DNA of 64,000 nt from Lentilactobacillus otakiensis DSM 19908 = JCM 15040 (GCF_001434145.1 NZ_AZED01000014.1:496001-560000), one strand, 5' to 3'; shown: positions 1 through 7,500, numbered from the stretch's first letter. The notes: generated from the sequence alone by a model not told the origin. A program made the numbers and translations.

Positions 1-83
1 TAAGGCCCATTAACGCTGGGTCTGCGTTAATGGGCCTTATTGGACTAAGCGGAGAAAGCTGGCTTGGTGAACACGTTTCCGCT
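1..83. repeat. Dispersed intergenic element, copy A (hairpin plus 25-nt core)
   Basis: Positions 1-39 form a perfect 16-bp hairpin (TAAGGCCCATTAACGC, 7-nt loop, then its complement). A 25-nt core follows at 59-83, ending CACGTTTCCGCT. The core aligns without gaps to cores at 36244-36268, 38227-38251 and 62791-62815. The core here sits inside a small stem (AGCGGA at 49-54 with TCCGCT at 78-83). The hairpin may also terminate a gene left of the window, but it has no T-run. Function unknown. Confidence 0.6.
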
Positions 84-130
84 AGATAACAGTCGCAACT
101 TTTCAATCCAACAGCCTAAACCCCCAACAA

Positions 131-159
131 ACAAAAAGAGCCGGCCAAAAGCCGACTCT
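131..159 (-). terminator. Terminator of the marR-ydcF unit
   Basis: Read on the minus strand, a 9-bp stem (AGAGTCGGC/GCCGGCTCT with one mismatch) is followed by TTTTTGTTTG. It lies directly downstream of the stop codon at 173. Confidence 0.85.
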
Positions 160-172
160 CACAACGATTAAT

Positions 173-1225
173 CTACATCACACCTAACCAAGCACCAATT
201 CCCAACACAATTGAGCCAATAAACATCAGTCCAATCATCCAAATATGAAACTTTTTATGCATCACAACCAACGCCAAGTATTCACGAATAACGGCATTCG
301 GCAAGTAATAAAACGGTGTCTTGGACCCAATTCCAAAAGCATTAATCCCAACTTCATGGGCCAAAATACCAGCCCGCAACGTGTGATAATTGCTGGTCAC
401 AAATGCAATCCTGGCTTTTTCAGATCCAAAGTCCCGATCAATCAGGGCTTTCGAAAATTTCATATTCTGCAGCGTATTAACTGACTGATCCTCAATCAGG
501 GTATCTGCCCCTCTAGCTCCGTGCTCCAACGCATAGTCTCTCATGGCAACACTTTCTGGCACCAATTCGTCGCCGCCTTGACCGCCCGAAAAGACAATTT
601 TGGCGTGCTTGTTGGTCTTGTGGATTTGTTTATTATAAAATTCAATTCCTTTGTTGATTCGCCCACCAAGCAAGCGACCAACTTTATGGCCATCGACCAA
701 ACCTGCACCTAAAATAATAATGTAATCTTTGTTGCTGCGAGGAAAATAAATTTGATACAGCAGCATAGAAGAAAGGGTATTCCAAACCGTCAGTAGCAGA
801 TAAGCAATCAGCATGGTTAAAAAGCTCATGACAAATGTTTGAATTGGGACTGGCAAATTAATGGGATTGAAGAAAATCAGAATATCCACCAAAACCACGC
901 CGACACCGGCAATCAACGTCAGCGATCCACTCAAGCTATACCCTTCTTTGCGCCAGACAATCACTGCGTTCACAAATAAAAAGACAAAACTTAAGATTAG
1001 TCCCAAAATAACGGCTAAGCCAACAATCGCTAAAGCAACCGCCAAGACCAGTGCATAATATTTCTGGCCAATCATTTCAAATAATTGCAATAACAAGAAC
1101 AATAAAGCAAGTAGATCCAAATTTGCCAACCAGCCAATGACTGATGAATTACGATTTTTAATTAAATATGTACCTAGTAGCACAGTTAAAGCCACGAAGA
1201 CAACTCCGCTCACAAATCCTATCAA
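173..1225 (-). CDS. YdcF-like (DUF218) integral membrane protein
   Basis: The protein has 350 residues. The first 160 or so contain about five hydrophobic segments, and one more lies at the C-terminus (about 330-350). Between them is a DUF218/YdcF/SanA-type domain with IILGAG near 172, the GGRINKG segment, SGGQGGDE near 215 and TSNYHTLRA near 280. The family is linked to envelope integrity and vancomycin sensitivity in other bacteria, but its biochemical activity is not settled. The start is TTG, preceded by AGAGGGG about 11 nt upstream. It lies 102 bp downstream of the marR gene on the same strand with no terminator between, so the two are probably cotranscribed. A terminator follows at 131-159. 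Confidence 0.8.
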   Translation of the reverse strand: MIGFVSGVVFVALTVLLGTYLIKNRNSSVIGWLANLDLLALLFLLLQLFEMIGQKYYALVLAVALAIVGLAVILGLILSFVFLFVNAVIVWRKEGYSLSGSLTLIAGVGVVLVDILIFFNPINLPVPIQTFVMSFLTMLIAYLLLTVWNTLSSMLLYQIYFPRSNKDYIIILGAGLVDGHKVGRLLGGRINKGIEFYNKQIHKTNKHAKIVFSGGQGGDELVPESVAMRDYALEHGARGADTLIEDQSVNTLQNMKFSKALIDRDFGSEKARIAFVTSNYHTLRAGILAHEVGINAFGIGSKTPFYYLPNAVIREYLALVVMHKKFHIWMIGLMFIGSIVLGIGAWLGVM

Positions 1226-1327
1226 AGCCCGCCGATCCCCTCTCTATGAATCTGGTAATTTCGCAAAATAAAGGCCGGCAGCAAAACCAAAAGTTTTGTC
1301 CCGGTCCAAATATGGTGCCAAGAATGC

Positions 1328-1795
1328 TTATTTATTATAATTTTTGCTGTTCATTTCTTCAGCAGCAAATTCCTTGATAAATTTCAAAATTGCTCTGACT
1401 TTGTCGTCCCCGTAACGGCTAATCCAACTGTCAAATCGTTTAGTGATTAAATCGTTGACGTGCTTTTCAGTCTGCTCACCGGTCGGTGTCAGATGTAAAT
1501 ATAATCGACGGCGATCGCTTTCAGCCGGCTTCTGGAAAATATAATCATGCTGTAATAGAACTTTGATTTGACGTGAAATTGCACTACGAGTTACCCTTCG
1601 CTCGCTGGCAATATCCATTAGTGAAACGTTCTGTTTCTCAGCGATTGTGTGTAAAATTAAGTATTGTTCGAAAGACAATCCATACTTAGTTGCCGGTTCA
1701 GAAACAAAGTTATCTAAGTATTTAAGCGACGACAAATAAACGTCAATTGCTTCTTTCAATAGATCCTGATTTGTTTTGCTCATATCTGTCACCAT
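1328..1795 (-). CDS. MarR-family transcriptional regulator
   Basis: A 155-residue winged-helix regulator. The helix-turn-helix lies at about 55-85 (LMDIASERRVTRSAISRQIKVL), followed by a wing with ESDRRRLYLHLTPTGE. It is predicted to act as a dimeric DNA-binding repressor. The first ATG is only 1 nt from the AAAGGGG sequence, so initiation more likely uses GTG at 1792 or ATG at 1783 (MSKTNQ). The promoter at 1829-1857 is overlapped by an inverted repeat typical of MarR operators, which suggests autorepression. The downstream YdcF-like gene is probably in the same transcript, and the divergent LicD gene may share the operator. The effector is unknown. Confidence 0.85.
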   Translation of the reverse strand: MVTDMSKTNQDLLKEAIDVYLSSLKYLDNFVSEPATKYGLSFEQYLILHTIAEKQNVSLMDIASERRVTRSAISRQIKVLLQHDYIFQKPAESDRRRLYLHLTPTGEQTEKHVNDLITKRFDSWISRYGDDKVRAILKFIKEFAAEEMNSKNYNK

Positions 1796-1828
1796 TCCCC
1801 TTTAATTATTAAACCTTATATCACCTTA

Positions 1829-1862
1829 ATTATATATTTTAGTAACCAGTGTCGCAACTAAA
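1829..1862 (-). promoter_or_regulatory. marR promoter with overlapping MarR-type operator
   Basis: On the minus strand TTGCGA (1852-1857) and TATAAT (1829-1834) are separated by 17 bp. The imperfect inverted repeat TTTAGTAAC (1838-1846) / GCAACTAAA (1854-1862) covers the -35 and the spacer. This is the layout expected for autorepression by the MarR protein. Confidence 0.75.
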
Positions 1863-1931
1863 TGGATTAACTTTATCGTTTTATTGATTTATGTTTTATA
1901 ATTGTCTTATAACAAAAAAGGATTGATATCT

Positions 1932-2756
1932 ATGGCAGATGAAGCAGTATCACTGATTCACCACGTTGAACTGAATATTTTCAAACAGTTTGCGGCAATC
2001 ACCCACAAACATCACATCCACTATATTGCCCTCGGCGGGACCATGCTCGGGGCTGTCCGTCATCAAGGGTTCATTCCTTGGGATGATGATATGGATGTCG
2101 GGATGCTGCGGGCAGACTATGAGCAATTTTTGAAAGTCACATCAGATGACCTAAAAGACACCCACTACTTCTTGCAGACACCCTGGACGGACGAAAATTA
2201 CGCTCTCAGCTATTCCAAGCTGCTTGACCGGAATACCTTTATCGAAGAAAAGAACAACGTCAATAACGCGCGTAAAGGGGTATTCTTGGACATCTTCCCA
2301 CTAGACAAGATTCCAGACTCTCCTGCCCGTCAACGTCGGCAAATCCTTGATATGCGACGTTTAGACAGTCGAATCTATTTAAAGCTGCGGTATAACGTGA
2401 TCGACAATCCAATTAGGAAGTTTCAAAATCCATTGTCTGAAGAACAAGTTGAGACTGCAGATGACTTCAAGGAACAACGCGAAGCTGTCATGACGATGTA
2501 TAATGACAAGCCTGCTTTGACAAATGTTAAAAATCTGGCTTCACAATACGCTTACGACAAGGAAATTCTCAGCTTGGATGAGCTTAATGATATCGTCAAC
2601 TTACCTTTTGAAGATACTGAAATTCGCGTGCCAGCAGATTATGATGCAATCTTGACAAGAATTTATGGGGATTACATGGAATTACCGCCGGAAAATGCCC
2701 GGACAGAGAAACACATTGTCCGCCTAATCACTGATAATCAAGAGTTTGAACTGTAA
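1932..2756 (+). CDS. LicD-family nucleotidyltransferase-like transferase
   Basis: 274 residues from ATG 1932, chosen because AAAAAAGGA lies 9 nt upstream. A possible TATAAT at 1897-1902 would also put the transcript start after the upstream TTG at 1902. The family signature is clear: YIALGGTMLGAVRHQGFIPWDDDMDVGM near residues 30-60, with the GG..LGA..H loop and the catalytic DDD(M)DV acid residues, then KGVFLDIFPLDKIP. LicD proteins transfer phosphorylcholine or similar phospho-substituents to cell-surface glycans and teichoic acids; here the substrate is unknown. The gene stands alone and diverges from marR. The C-terminal 80 residues are less conserved in appearance. Confidence 0.85.
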   Translation: MADEAVSLIHHVELNIFKQFAAITHKHHIHYIALGGTMLGAVRHQGFIPWDDDMDVGMLRADYEQFLKVTSDDLKDTHYFLQTPWTDENYALSYSKLLDRNTFIEEKNNVNNARKGVFLDIFPLDKIPDSPARQRRQILDMRRLDSRIYLKLRYNVIDNPIRKFQNPLSEEQVETADDFKEQREAVMTMYNDKPALTNVKNLASQYAYDKEILSLDELNDIVNLPFEDTEIRVPADYDAILTRIYGDYMELPPENARTEKHIVRLITDNQEFEL

Positions 2757-2830
2757 CTAATTACTTGCGTTGACCAGATTATTTTGGTAGGTTACATATG
2801 ATAAGCAATGTAGAAATGAAGGTGTTATGA

Positions 2831-3139
2831 ATGTTTAATCCAAATGAATCCCGATTCGCCAGCTACACGATCGTTTCATCCTTACCTGATGAAGCAATTG
2901 ATAATGTTTGGTACATCATCGATAATGATTTGCAGGGCGTTTTCCAATTATCAAATTTGATCACATTTAATTTAGTTAATAACGATGGCAATTTATCCTA
3001 TGATTTTATTCAGGGAAATGAATTGGTTGCCACTTTTGATTCACCATACCCTTACGATAACGGCTATCCAAAGTCGCTGGTCGTCTATGACAGCGGTGAC
3101 CGCCAAATCATTGCGACACCGTCTGAAATTAATTTATAA
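2831..3139 (+). CDS. Small DUF960-like protein
   Basis: 102 residues, soluble and acidic, starting MFNPNESRFASYTIV, with GAAGGTG 7 nt before the ATG. The start resembles the DUF960 family of Firmicute proteins, as does the pattern of a two-strand beta core (GVFQLSNLITFNLVNNDG, YDFIQGNELVATF). I make this assignment from memory of the family and hold it loosely; no function is known. The gene is followed at once by a strong bidirectional terminator (3151-3184) that also serves the convergent amidase gene. Confidence 0.6.
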   Translation: MFNPNESRFASYTIVSSLPDEAIDNVWYIIDNDLQGVFQLSNLITFNLVNNDGNLSYDFIQGNELVATFDSPYPYDNGYPKSLVVYDSGDRQIIATPSEINL

Positions 3140-3150
3140 ATCGTAAATAA

Positions 3151-3184
3151 AAATGACTTGGAAATGAATTCCAAGTCATTTTTT
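3151..3184. terminator. Bidirectional terminator between convergent genes
   Basis: A 13-bp perfect stem (AAATGACTTGGAA / TTCCAAGTCATTT) with a 5-nt loop. A T-run follows on the plus strand and an A-run (TAAATAAAAA) precedes it, so it can terminate both the gene ending at 3139 and the amidase gene ending at 3187. Confidence 0.9.
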
Positions 3185-3186
3185 GT

Positions 3187-4464
3187 TTACTTAAGTGCCT
3201 GTTCGCACACCCAGACATTTTGATTGTTCAATTTAAATCGGTACCACACTGTACTGCCGTTAGTATAAGTCTTAACGGCTTTTTTGTTAGCCTTGACCGT
3301 CTGGTTCAGAAAATCCTTTGAATAACCACTTATCTTAGAGAGATACGACGTGTTGTAAACGTGATTTCGAAGCGCATAATGATCTTTTTTGATGGTAATC
3401 GAGACACTGGAATCCGTAAAAGTTACCGGGTTGAAATTCAATGCCTTCCCGTATACCCAATACTTTTGAGCATTAGCAGCCTTGCTGAACCGGATTCGAT
3501 ACCATGTACTCTTAGCGGGCTGCTTAACGCCACGAGAGTCAACGTAGACCTTCTTGCCGGTGTAAGCCGGTACATATGTCCAATTGTAGCTAAACGTGCT
3601 GTAACCGGACCCCTTGACGTGATTATAAAGTCGATACTTTGAAAAGCTTCGATTCAAACTCGCAGTTTCATTTCCCTGACCCTGGTAATACTTGACGGTC
3701 GTTGGTTGGGAAACAGCATTCCCAGATAGCTGGGAACTACTGGAAGAATCCGAAGAAGTTGGATTGCTCGAATCAGACCCACTCGAAGCATCATAGTAAT
3801 GTTTAACCAGCGCATAAAAATCATTCATGGTATACGCTTGGCCGAAGTACGTTTTCCCTGATTTGGCATAGTAACCGTCAGGATCAACGTGATCCGAGCC
3901 GCCAAGATATTGGGCAACCGCTTTGTGTGACCAAACAGTGCCCTTGCCGTCGTTGACTGCATTATTCAACGGTAAATTATATTGATGAAGGAGATCAGCT
4001 GTATAATGGGCTGCATTATTAACTTCTTTGGCAAACGCTGACTTACTATGGACTTCGACCTGCTCAAATTGCAAGAAACGCCCATTCCCTGGGAACCCAC
4101 AGCCCCACGCAAGATAGTCAGTGTTGGCAATGTTGATCACTCTGGATGCATCCACATATGAGTGAACAAAAGCGTTTTGATAATTCTTTTTCATATAAGC
4201 AATTTCACCATAAATGGTTGAATTTGGATTGCCGGTTTCATGAACGACTACACCATTTGGGGTCCCCGTCGTATACTTGTTCTTTGGAAAACCACTCCCA
4301 ATTGACTTGGTAACATTGGCAGGCTGCAATTGATTGCTGTAAATATAATTGTTAACGGCTGAGTCAGCATGAATGTCAGTCAATACCCCGATTGAAAGCC
4401 CAACTGCTGTAGCGACGCCAAGTGACAATCTAATGAAATTTTGAAACGCTGAATGTTTTTTCAA
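3187..4464 (-). CDS. Secreted N-acetylmuramoyl-L-alanine amidase with GW-like modules
   Basis: 425 residues from TTG 4464, chosen because GGGGGG lies 6-7 nt upstream. A signal peptide covers about 1-34 (LGVATAVGLSIGVLTDIHADS). An Amidase_2-type domain spans about 55-220, with VVVHETGNPN, FEQVEVH, WSHKAVAQYLGGSDHVDPDGY and the likely zinc ligands His in VHETG and in SHK plus the Asp/His of HVDP. A Ser-rich linker (about 225-250) leads to about 170 residues of GW-like/SH3 modules (YNHVKG..., VYVDSRGVKQ, STWYRIRF, KYWVYGKAL). These closely resemble the tail of the glucosaminidase at 7545-9014. The modules probably bind lipoteichoic acid or wall polymer. The role is predicted to be cell-wall hydrolysis. 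Confidence 0.87.
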   Translation of the reverse strand: MKKHSAFQNFIRLSLGVATAVGLSIGVLTDIHADSAVNNYIYSNQLQPANVTKSIGSGFPKNKYTTGTPNGVVVHETGNPNSTIYGEIAYMKKNYQNAFVHSYVDASRVINIANTDYLAWGCGFPGNGRFLQFEQVEVHSKSAFAKEVNNAAHYTADLLHQYNLPLNNAVNDGKGTVWSHKAVAQYLGGSDHVDPDGYYAKSGKTYFGQAYTMNDFYALVKHYYDASSGSDSSNPTSSDSSSSSQLSGNAVSQPTTVKYYQGQGNETASLNRSFSKYRLYNHVKGSGYSTFSYNWTYVPAYTGKKVYVDSRGVKQPAKSTWYRIRFSKAANAQKYWVYGKALNFNPVTFTDSSVSITIKKDHYALRNHVYNTSYLSKISGYSKDFLNQTVKANKKAVKTYTNGSTVWYRFKLNNQNVWVCEQALK

Positions 4465-4601
4465 AGCCGTTCCCCCCAACAAAATAATCTGGCAATGTCT
4501 CTTACTATCACTGCATGAATCATCATATTAATCCTAACATATGCAAGATGATTGTGAAAAGCTGAATTAACTTTCACTCGTCCAAAATGAGAAAAAGCGA
4601 A

Positions 4602-4632
4602 AAAAATAAAAAGCAGGCAAACTGCCTGCTTT
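4602..4632 (-). terminator. Terminator of tRNA-Asn copy 1
   Basis: The stem AAAGCAGGCA (4610-4619) / TGCCTGCTTT (4623-4632) has a 3-nt loop. Read on the minus strand it is followed by TTTATTTTTTTC. It lies 8 bp beyond the tRNA 3' end. Confidence 0.85.
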
Positions 4633-4640
4633 TCTATTTA

Positions 4641-4712
4641 CTGCTCCGGCTGGGTTCGAACCAGCGACCTCTTGATTAACAGTCAATTATTCTACCACTG
4701 AACTACGGAGCA
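4641..4712 (-). tRNA. tRNA-Asn (anticodon GTT), copy 1
   Basis: A 72-nt cloverleaf with acceptor stem TGCTCCG/CGGAGCA and discriminator G, anticodon loop CTGTTAA (GTT) and T-arm GGTTCGAAC. CCA is not encoded. It is identical in sequence to the copy at 4826-4897, 185 bp away, and has its own promoter (4741-4769) and terminator (4602-4632). Confidence 0.95.
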
Positions 4713-4740
4713 AAAATATTTACTTAATGACCACCTAGAT

Positions 4741-4769
4741 AATATATCATATCTGAGAGTGGCTGACAA
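4741..4769 (-). promoter_or_regulatory. Promoter of tRNA-Asn copy 1
   Basis: TTGTCA (4764-4769), a 17-bp spacer and TATATT (4741-4746), about 28 bp upstream of the tRNA 5' end. Confidence 0.75.
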
Positions 4770-4782
4770 CTAAAAAATGCAT

Positions 4783-4822
4783 AAAAAAAGATTTTGAGAG
4801 ATCTGTGGATCCCAGAAGATCT
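4783..4822 (-). terminator. Possible weak terminator of tRNA-Asn copy 2
   Basis: Read on the minus strand, AGATCT pairs with AGATCT around a 12-nt loop, inside an outer AAAGAT/ATCTTT pairing. A TTTTTTT run follows. The gap between the inner stem and the T-run makes this weaker than the terminator of copy 1. Confidence 0.45.
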
Positions 4823-4825
4823 TTA

Positions 4826-4897
4826 CTGCTCCGGCTGGGTTCGAACCAGCGACCTCTTGATTAACAGTCAATTATTCTACCACTGAACTACGGAGCA
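4826..4897 (-). tRNA. tRNA-Asn (anticodon GTT), copy 2
   Basis: Same 72-nt sequence as copy 1, including about 10 bp of flank on the 5' side and a few bases on the 3' side. The two therefore look like a tandem duplication with diverged spacers. It has a separate promoter at 4928-4956. Confidence 0.95.
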
Positions 4898-4927
4898 AAA
4901 ATATTTTCTTTAAAAACGACATATATA

Positions 4928-4956
4928 TTTATATCATATCTATCGAAAATATGCAA
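4928..4956 (-). promoter_or_regulatory. Promoter of tRNA-Asn copy 2
   Basis: TTGCAT (4951-4956), a 17-bp spacer and TATAAA (4928-4933), placed like the promoter of copy 1. Confidence 0.7.
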
Positions 4957-4987
4957 ACGAATTTATCATCTAAATTTCATCAAGCCA

Positions 4988-5296
4988 CTAACTAATGTGA
5001 TTTTCTTTAAGAATAATGTCAACTTCCTTCTGCATCTCAGGGGTCTTCTTCCATTCCTCAAAATGATCCATGTCTTCGGTTGGCATTGTGTAATTTTCGT
5101 TGATGTATTGTTCATATTTGGCCACATGAGGTGAATGCGGGATGTTTAGCTGTAATATCCTGACCTGCTTAATAAAACCTCTCTCAGCAGCTAATTCTGC
5201 CCTTCCATTTTGAACCATGTTGCTAATCTCAATATATTTTGTGCCATCGTTTCTAGTAATTTCTTCAATCAATGTCAATACTTCATGACTTTTCAA
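4988..5296 (-). CDS. Small hypothetical protein
   Basis: 102 residues, soluble and charged, with no recognised domain. The start is TTG at 5296 with a strong GAGGAGG site about 7 nt upstream, so it is probably a real gene. The N-terminal half (KSHEVLTLIEEITRNDGTKYIEIS) looks helical and the C-terminus is acidic (EDMDHFEEWKKTPEMQKEV). A possible -10 (TATAAT at 5328-5333) lies just downstream of the terminator of the candidate small RNA. The gene may therefore have its own weak promoter or depend on read-through from the cre-overlapped promoter at 5420-5448. Function unknown. Confidence 0.65.
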   Translation of the reverse strand: MKSHEVLTLIEEITRNDGTKYIEISNMVQNGRAELAAERGFIKQVRILQLNIPHSPHVAKYEQYINENYTMPTEDMDHFEEWKKTPEMQKEVDIILKENHIS

Positions 5297-5336
5297 CTTA
5301 CTGCCTCCTCATTAACTCACGCAAACAATTATACAT

Positions 5337-5413
5337 AAAAAAACTGACGTTATAAAGGCGTCAGTTTTTTAAGAGAGAAAGAGAATTGATTAGAAGGTAT
5401 TTATTTAGTACCC
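5337..5413 (-). ncRNA. Candidate CcpA-controlled small RNA (or terminated leader)
   Basis: A near-consensus promoter (5420-5448) should start transcription near 5413. An intrinsic terminator follows after only about 45 nt: stem AAACTGACG (5341-5349) / CGTCAGTTT (5359-5367), then a T-run on the minus strand. The resulting RNA is about 78 nt. It contains only a four-codon ATG frame with no ribosome site, plus a long pyrimidine-rich stretch (UUCUCUUUCUCUCUU) that could pair with purine-rich Shine-Dalgarno sequences. It could instead be an attenuated leader for the gene at 4988-5296. No known RNA family was recognised. Confidence 0.5.
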
Positions 5414-5419
5414 GAACAT

Positions 5420-5448
5420 AATATACTCAATATTGTAAGCGCTGTCAA
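5420..5448 (-). promoter_or_regulatory. Strong promoter overlapped by a perfect cre site
   Basis: On the minus strand TTGACA (5443-5448), 17 bp, TATATT (5420-5425). On the plus strand 5434-5447 reads TGTAAGCGCTGTCA, matching the CcpA consensus TGWAANCGNTNWCA at every defined position. It covers the -35 and half the spacer, so CcpA binding should repress. Confidence 0.8.
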
Positions 5449-5458
5449 CTGATTTCAG

Positions 5459-5490
5459 AAAAAAGGTTGCCAAATTGTGTTTAGGCAACC
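5459..5490 (-). terminator. Terminator of the TagH-like gene
   Basis: Minus-strand stem GGTTGCC (5484-5490) / GGCAACC (5465-5471) followed by TTTTTT, directly after the stop codon at 5497. Confidence 0.88.
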
Positions 5491-5496
5491 AATTAA

Positions 5497-6570
5497 TCAC
5501 TCTTTACCTGGTAGATGCAACGTATGTGATGGATGGACGATGGAAGTCGGATTGTCGATCACATGCTGCAGTGAGTGGCCGGAAACGTTAACGAGACAGA
5601 AGAAAACAACCAAAATAAGGACAGCCCAAGTCAGCAGCTGATTCCAAATTGACATCTTCTCACTAATCACAGAACCATAAAATTGTTTATGAATTTTAGC
5701 AGGGATATCTTTTTCATCAGGATGCTCTTTTTGAGCCTGTTCAGTAATTTGTTTTTGATAATTTTTGATGCTGAAGTTCTTTTGAACACTTTTTCGTTCA
5801 GTTTCAAACTTATGCTTTTCTTTTTTACTCAGCTTTTTAAACCACTGGGTAAACTCACGGTACTTCTTGGTAACTTCTTTGGTCTCCCCGACCATTTTAA
5901 GTTCGCCATAGTTAATCCAAGCTACTTTATCACAAAGCATTTCGATTTGTTTGAGTGAATGGCTGACGAAGATGATCGTCTTACCTTCCTCTTTAAATTC
6001 AGTGATCTTGTCCACACACTTTTGGTAGAACGTATCGTCACCAACGGACAAAGCTTCATCAATAATCAAAATGTCAGGATTGATATGGACAGCAATTGCA
6101 AAACCAAGTCGAGACCGCATACCACTTGAATAACTCTTAACTGGCTGATCAACAAAATCGCCGATATCAGCAAATGCGATGATATCAGGCATCAGCTCGT
6201 CAATTTCTTCGTTGGTCAAGCCCTGCATCAGTGATTTCAAACGGATATTTTCACGGCCGGTCAAACTACTTCTCAATCCAGCATGAATCGCCACGATCGA
6301 AGTTTCACCCCGAACGTCAACGTAGCCGGTTGTTTGCGGAATAATACCCGAAATAATGTTTGAAATAGTTGATTTTCCGGAACCATTAACACCAATTAAG
6401 CCCAGCGTCTCCCCTGGCTTAATGGTCAATGAGACACCCATGAGTGACCAAAAATGAGGGACTGGTTTTTTAGTAATCGAAAAGAATGAGCGCAATTTTT
6501 CTGATTGGGTCTTAAAGAGCTCATACTCCTTGGTAACATTTTCAACTTTTACTTTATAATCATTTTCCAT
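5497..6570 (-). CDS. tagH: Teichoic-acid export ABC transporter ATPase (TagH-like)
   Basis: 357 residues. Residues 1-240 are an ABC ATPase with Walker A GVNGSGKST near 60, signature YSSGMRSRLGFA near 147, Walker B DILIIDEALSVGDD near 166 and switch His (FVSHS) near 203. The short early segments and the SVGDDTF motif are typical of the polysaccharide/teichoic acid exporter subgroup. A charged stretch (about 240-310) leads to one membrane helix (about 318-338) and a short outer tail, as in TagH. Its partner permease TagG is not next to it: the upstream gene is a glucosaminidase, so the ATPase is an orphan here. It should energise export of wall teichoic acid or a related glycan. Confidence 0.85.
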   Translation of the reverse strand: MENDYKVKVENVTKEYELFKTQSEKLRSFFSITKKPVPHFWSLMGVSLTIKPGETLGLIGVNGSGKSTISNIISGIIPQTTGYVDVRGETSIVAIHAGLRSSLTGRENIRLKSLMQGLTNEEIDELMPDIIAFADIGDFVDQPVKSYSSGMRSRLGFAIAVHINPDILIIDEALSVGDDTFYQKCVDKITEFKEEGKTIIFVSHSLKQIEMLCDKVAWINYGELKMVGETKEVTKKYREFTQWFKKLSKKEKHKFETERKSVQKNFSIKNYQKQITEQAQKEHPDEKDIPAKIHKQFYGSVISEKMSIWNQLLTWAVLILVVFFCLVNVSGHSLQHVIDNPTSIVHPSHTLHLPGKE

Positions 6571-6675
6571 TGTTTCGCTCCTAATTTAAGAGACTCTAAA
6601 TTCACGAGTAACATTATAACAAAATTCGCAACAGAAAAAAGGATTCCCAAATAAACTTTGCGAACCCTTAAACAT

Positions 6676-7455
6676 CTATCTGCGAACAATTCGCTCCAGA
6701 GGCAAACTGTTAAATTGAATCACGGAGTCGCCTTGATTAATTTTGGTTGCCCCATTGTCATTAAAGACAAAGTTCGGAATAATCCGTTTTGGCATACTAT
6801 TAATTTTCGATCGTGAGTTTTCTTCTCTGACCGCGACGGAATTATTGTGACTTCCACCAAGTTGCTTATTCAAAGATGCGTTAATCTTTGAACTGATATC
6901 GCCAGAACTGGCTGACCCGTCAAGTTTGTTTAAATCATACTTCGTTATGATCGCATTCAGTTTATTGCCGTAATTCATATCCGTGGCATACGTTAGAGAC
7001 AATGCCATGGCAGCATCAGTCGACGTCAATGCGTTATTTGTCCAAGTCCCCGCATAATAATCCGGATCAGTTAAAGTTCCATGACGGAGTAGATAAGCAT
7101 TATCCTTGATTGAAGCTTCAACGGTTGGATACTTCTTAAAGGCAGCCGCTGTCATATAATGTTTCCCTTTTGAGGTATACTCTCCAGTACTCATGGTCAC
7201 GGATTGACCATTATAAGCGCCTTTGACACCGAAGTAATTGTTTGCGTCCAATGATAGCTCTGAACGGCCGAAATCGCTCTCAACGATTGCTTGGGCCATC
7301 ATAACAGATGGATAAAGATGGTTAGCCCTGCTTACTTTAACAACCGGTGTTTTGAGCTGTTCAATAAAATCAGTCTCAATACTGGCATTTGATCGATTTG
7401 CATTGACAAAACAAAAGCCGGTAACCGCAACCGCTGCGATTATGGCTTTCATCAT
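6676..7455 (-). CDS. Secreted GH73 glucosaminidase, short form
   Basis: 259 residues from the first ATG. A signal-like hydrophobic segment (IIAAVAVTGFCFVNA) is followed by a GH73 domain at about 30-175: YPSVMMAQAIVESDFGRSEL with the catalytic Glu in VES, NNYFGVKGAYNG, FKKYPTVEASIKDNAYLL, TYATDMNYGNKL. About 85 residues of unrecognised, Asn/Ser-rich sequence follow in place of binding modules. The ATG at 7453-7455 has no nearby ribosome site. GGGAGG (7488-7493) instead lies exactly 8 nt before an in-frame ATT (7477-7479), which would give a more usual n-region (FKQVKNVMMK). The domain is paralogous to the upstream gene, with which it is probably cotranscribed. Confidence 0.82.
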   Translation of the reverse strand: MMKAIIAAVAVTGFCFVNANRSNASIETDFIEQLKTPVVKVSRANHLYPSVMMAQAIVESDFGRSELSLDANNYFGVKGAYNGQSVTMSTGEYTSKGKHYMTAAAFKKYPTVEASIKDNAYLLRHGTLTDPDYYAGTWTNNALTSTDAAMALSLTYATDMNYGNKLNAIITKYDLNKLDGSASSGDISSKINASLNKQLGGSHNNSVAVREENSRSKINSMPKRIIPNFVFNDNGATKINQGDSVIQFNSLPLERIVRR

Positions 7456-7500
7456 GACATTTTTGACTTGTTTGAAAATTCCAAAAACCTCCCAATGGCT

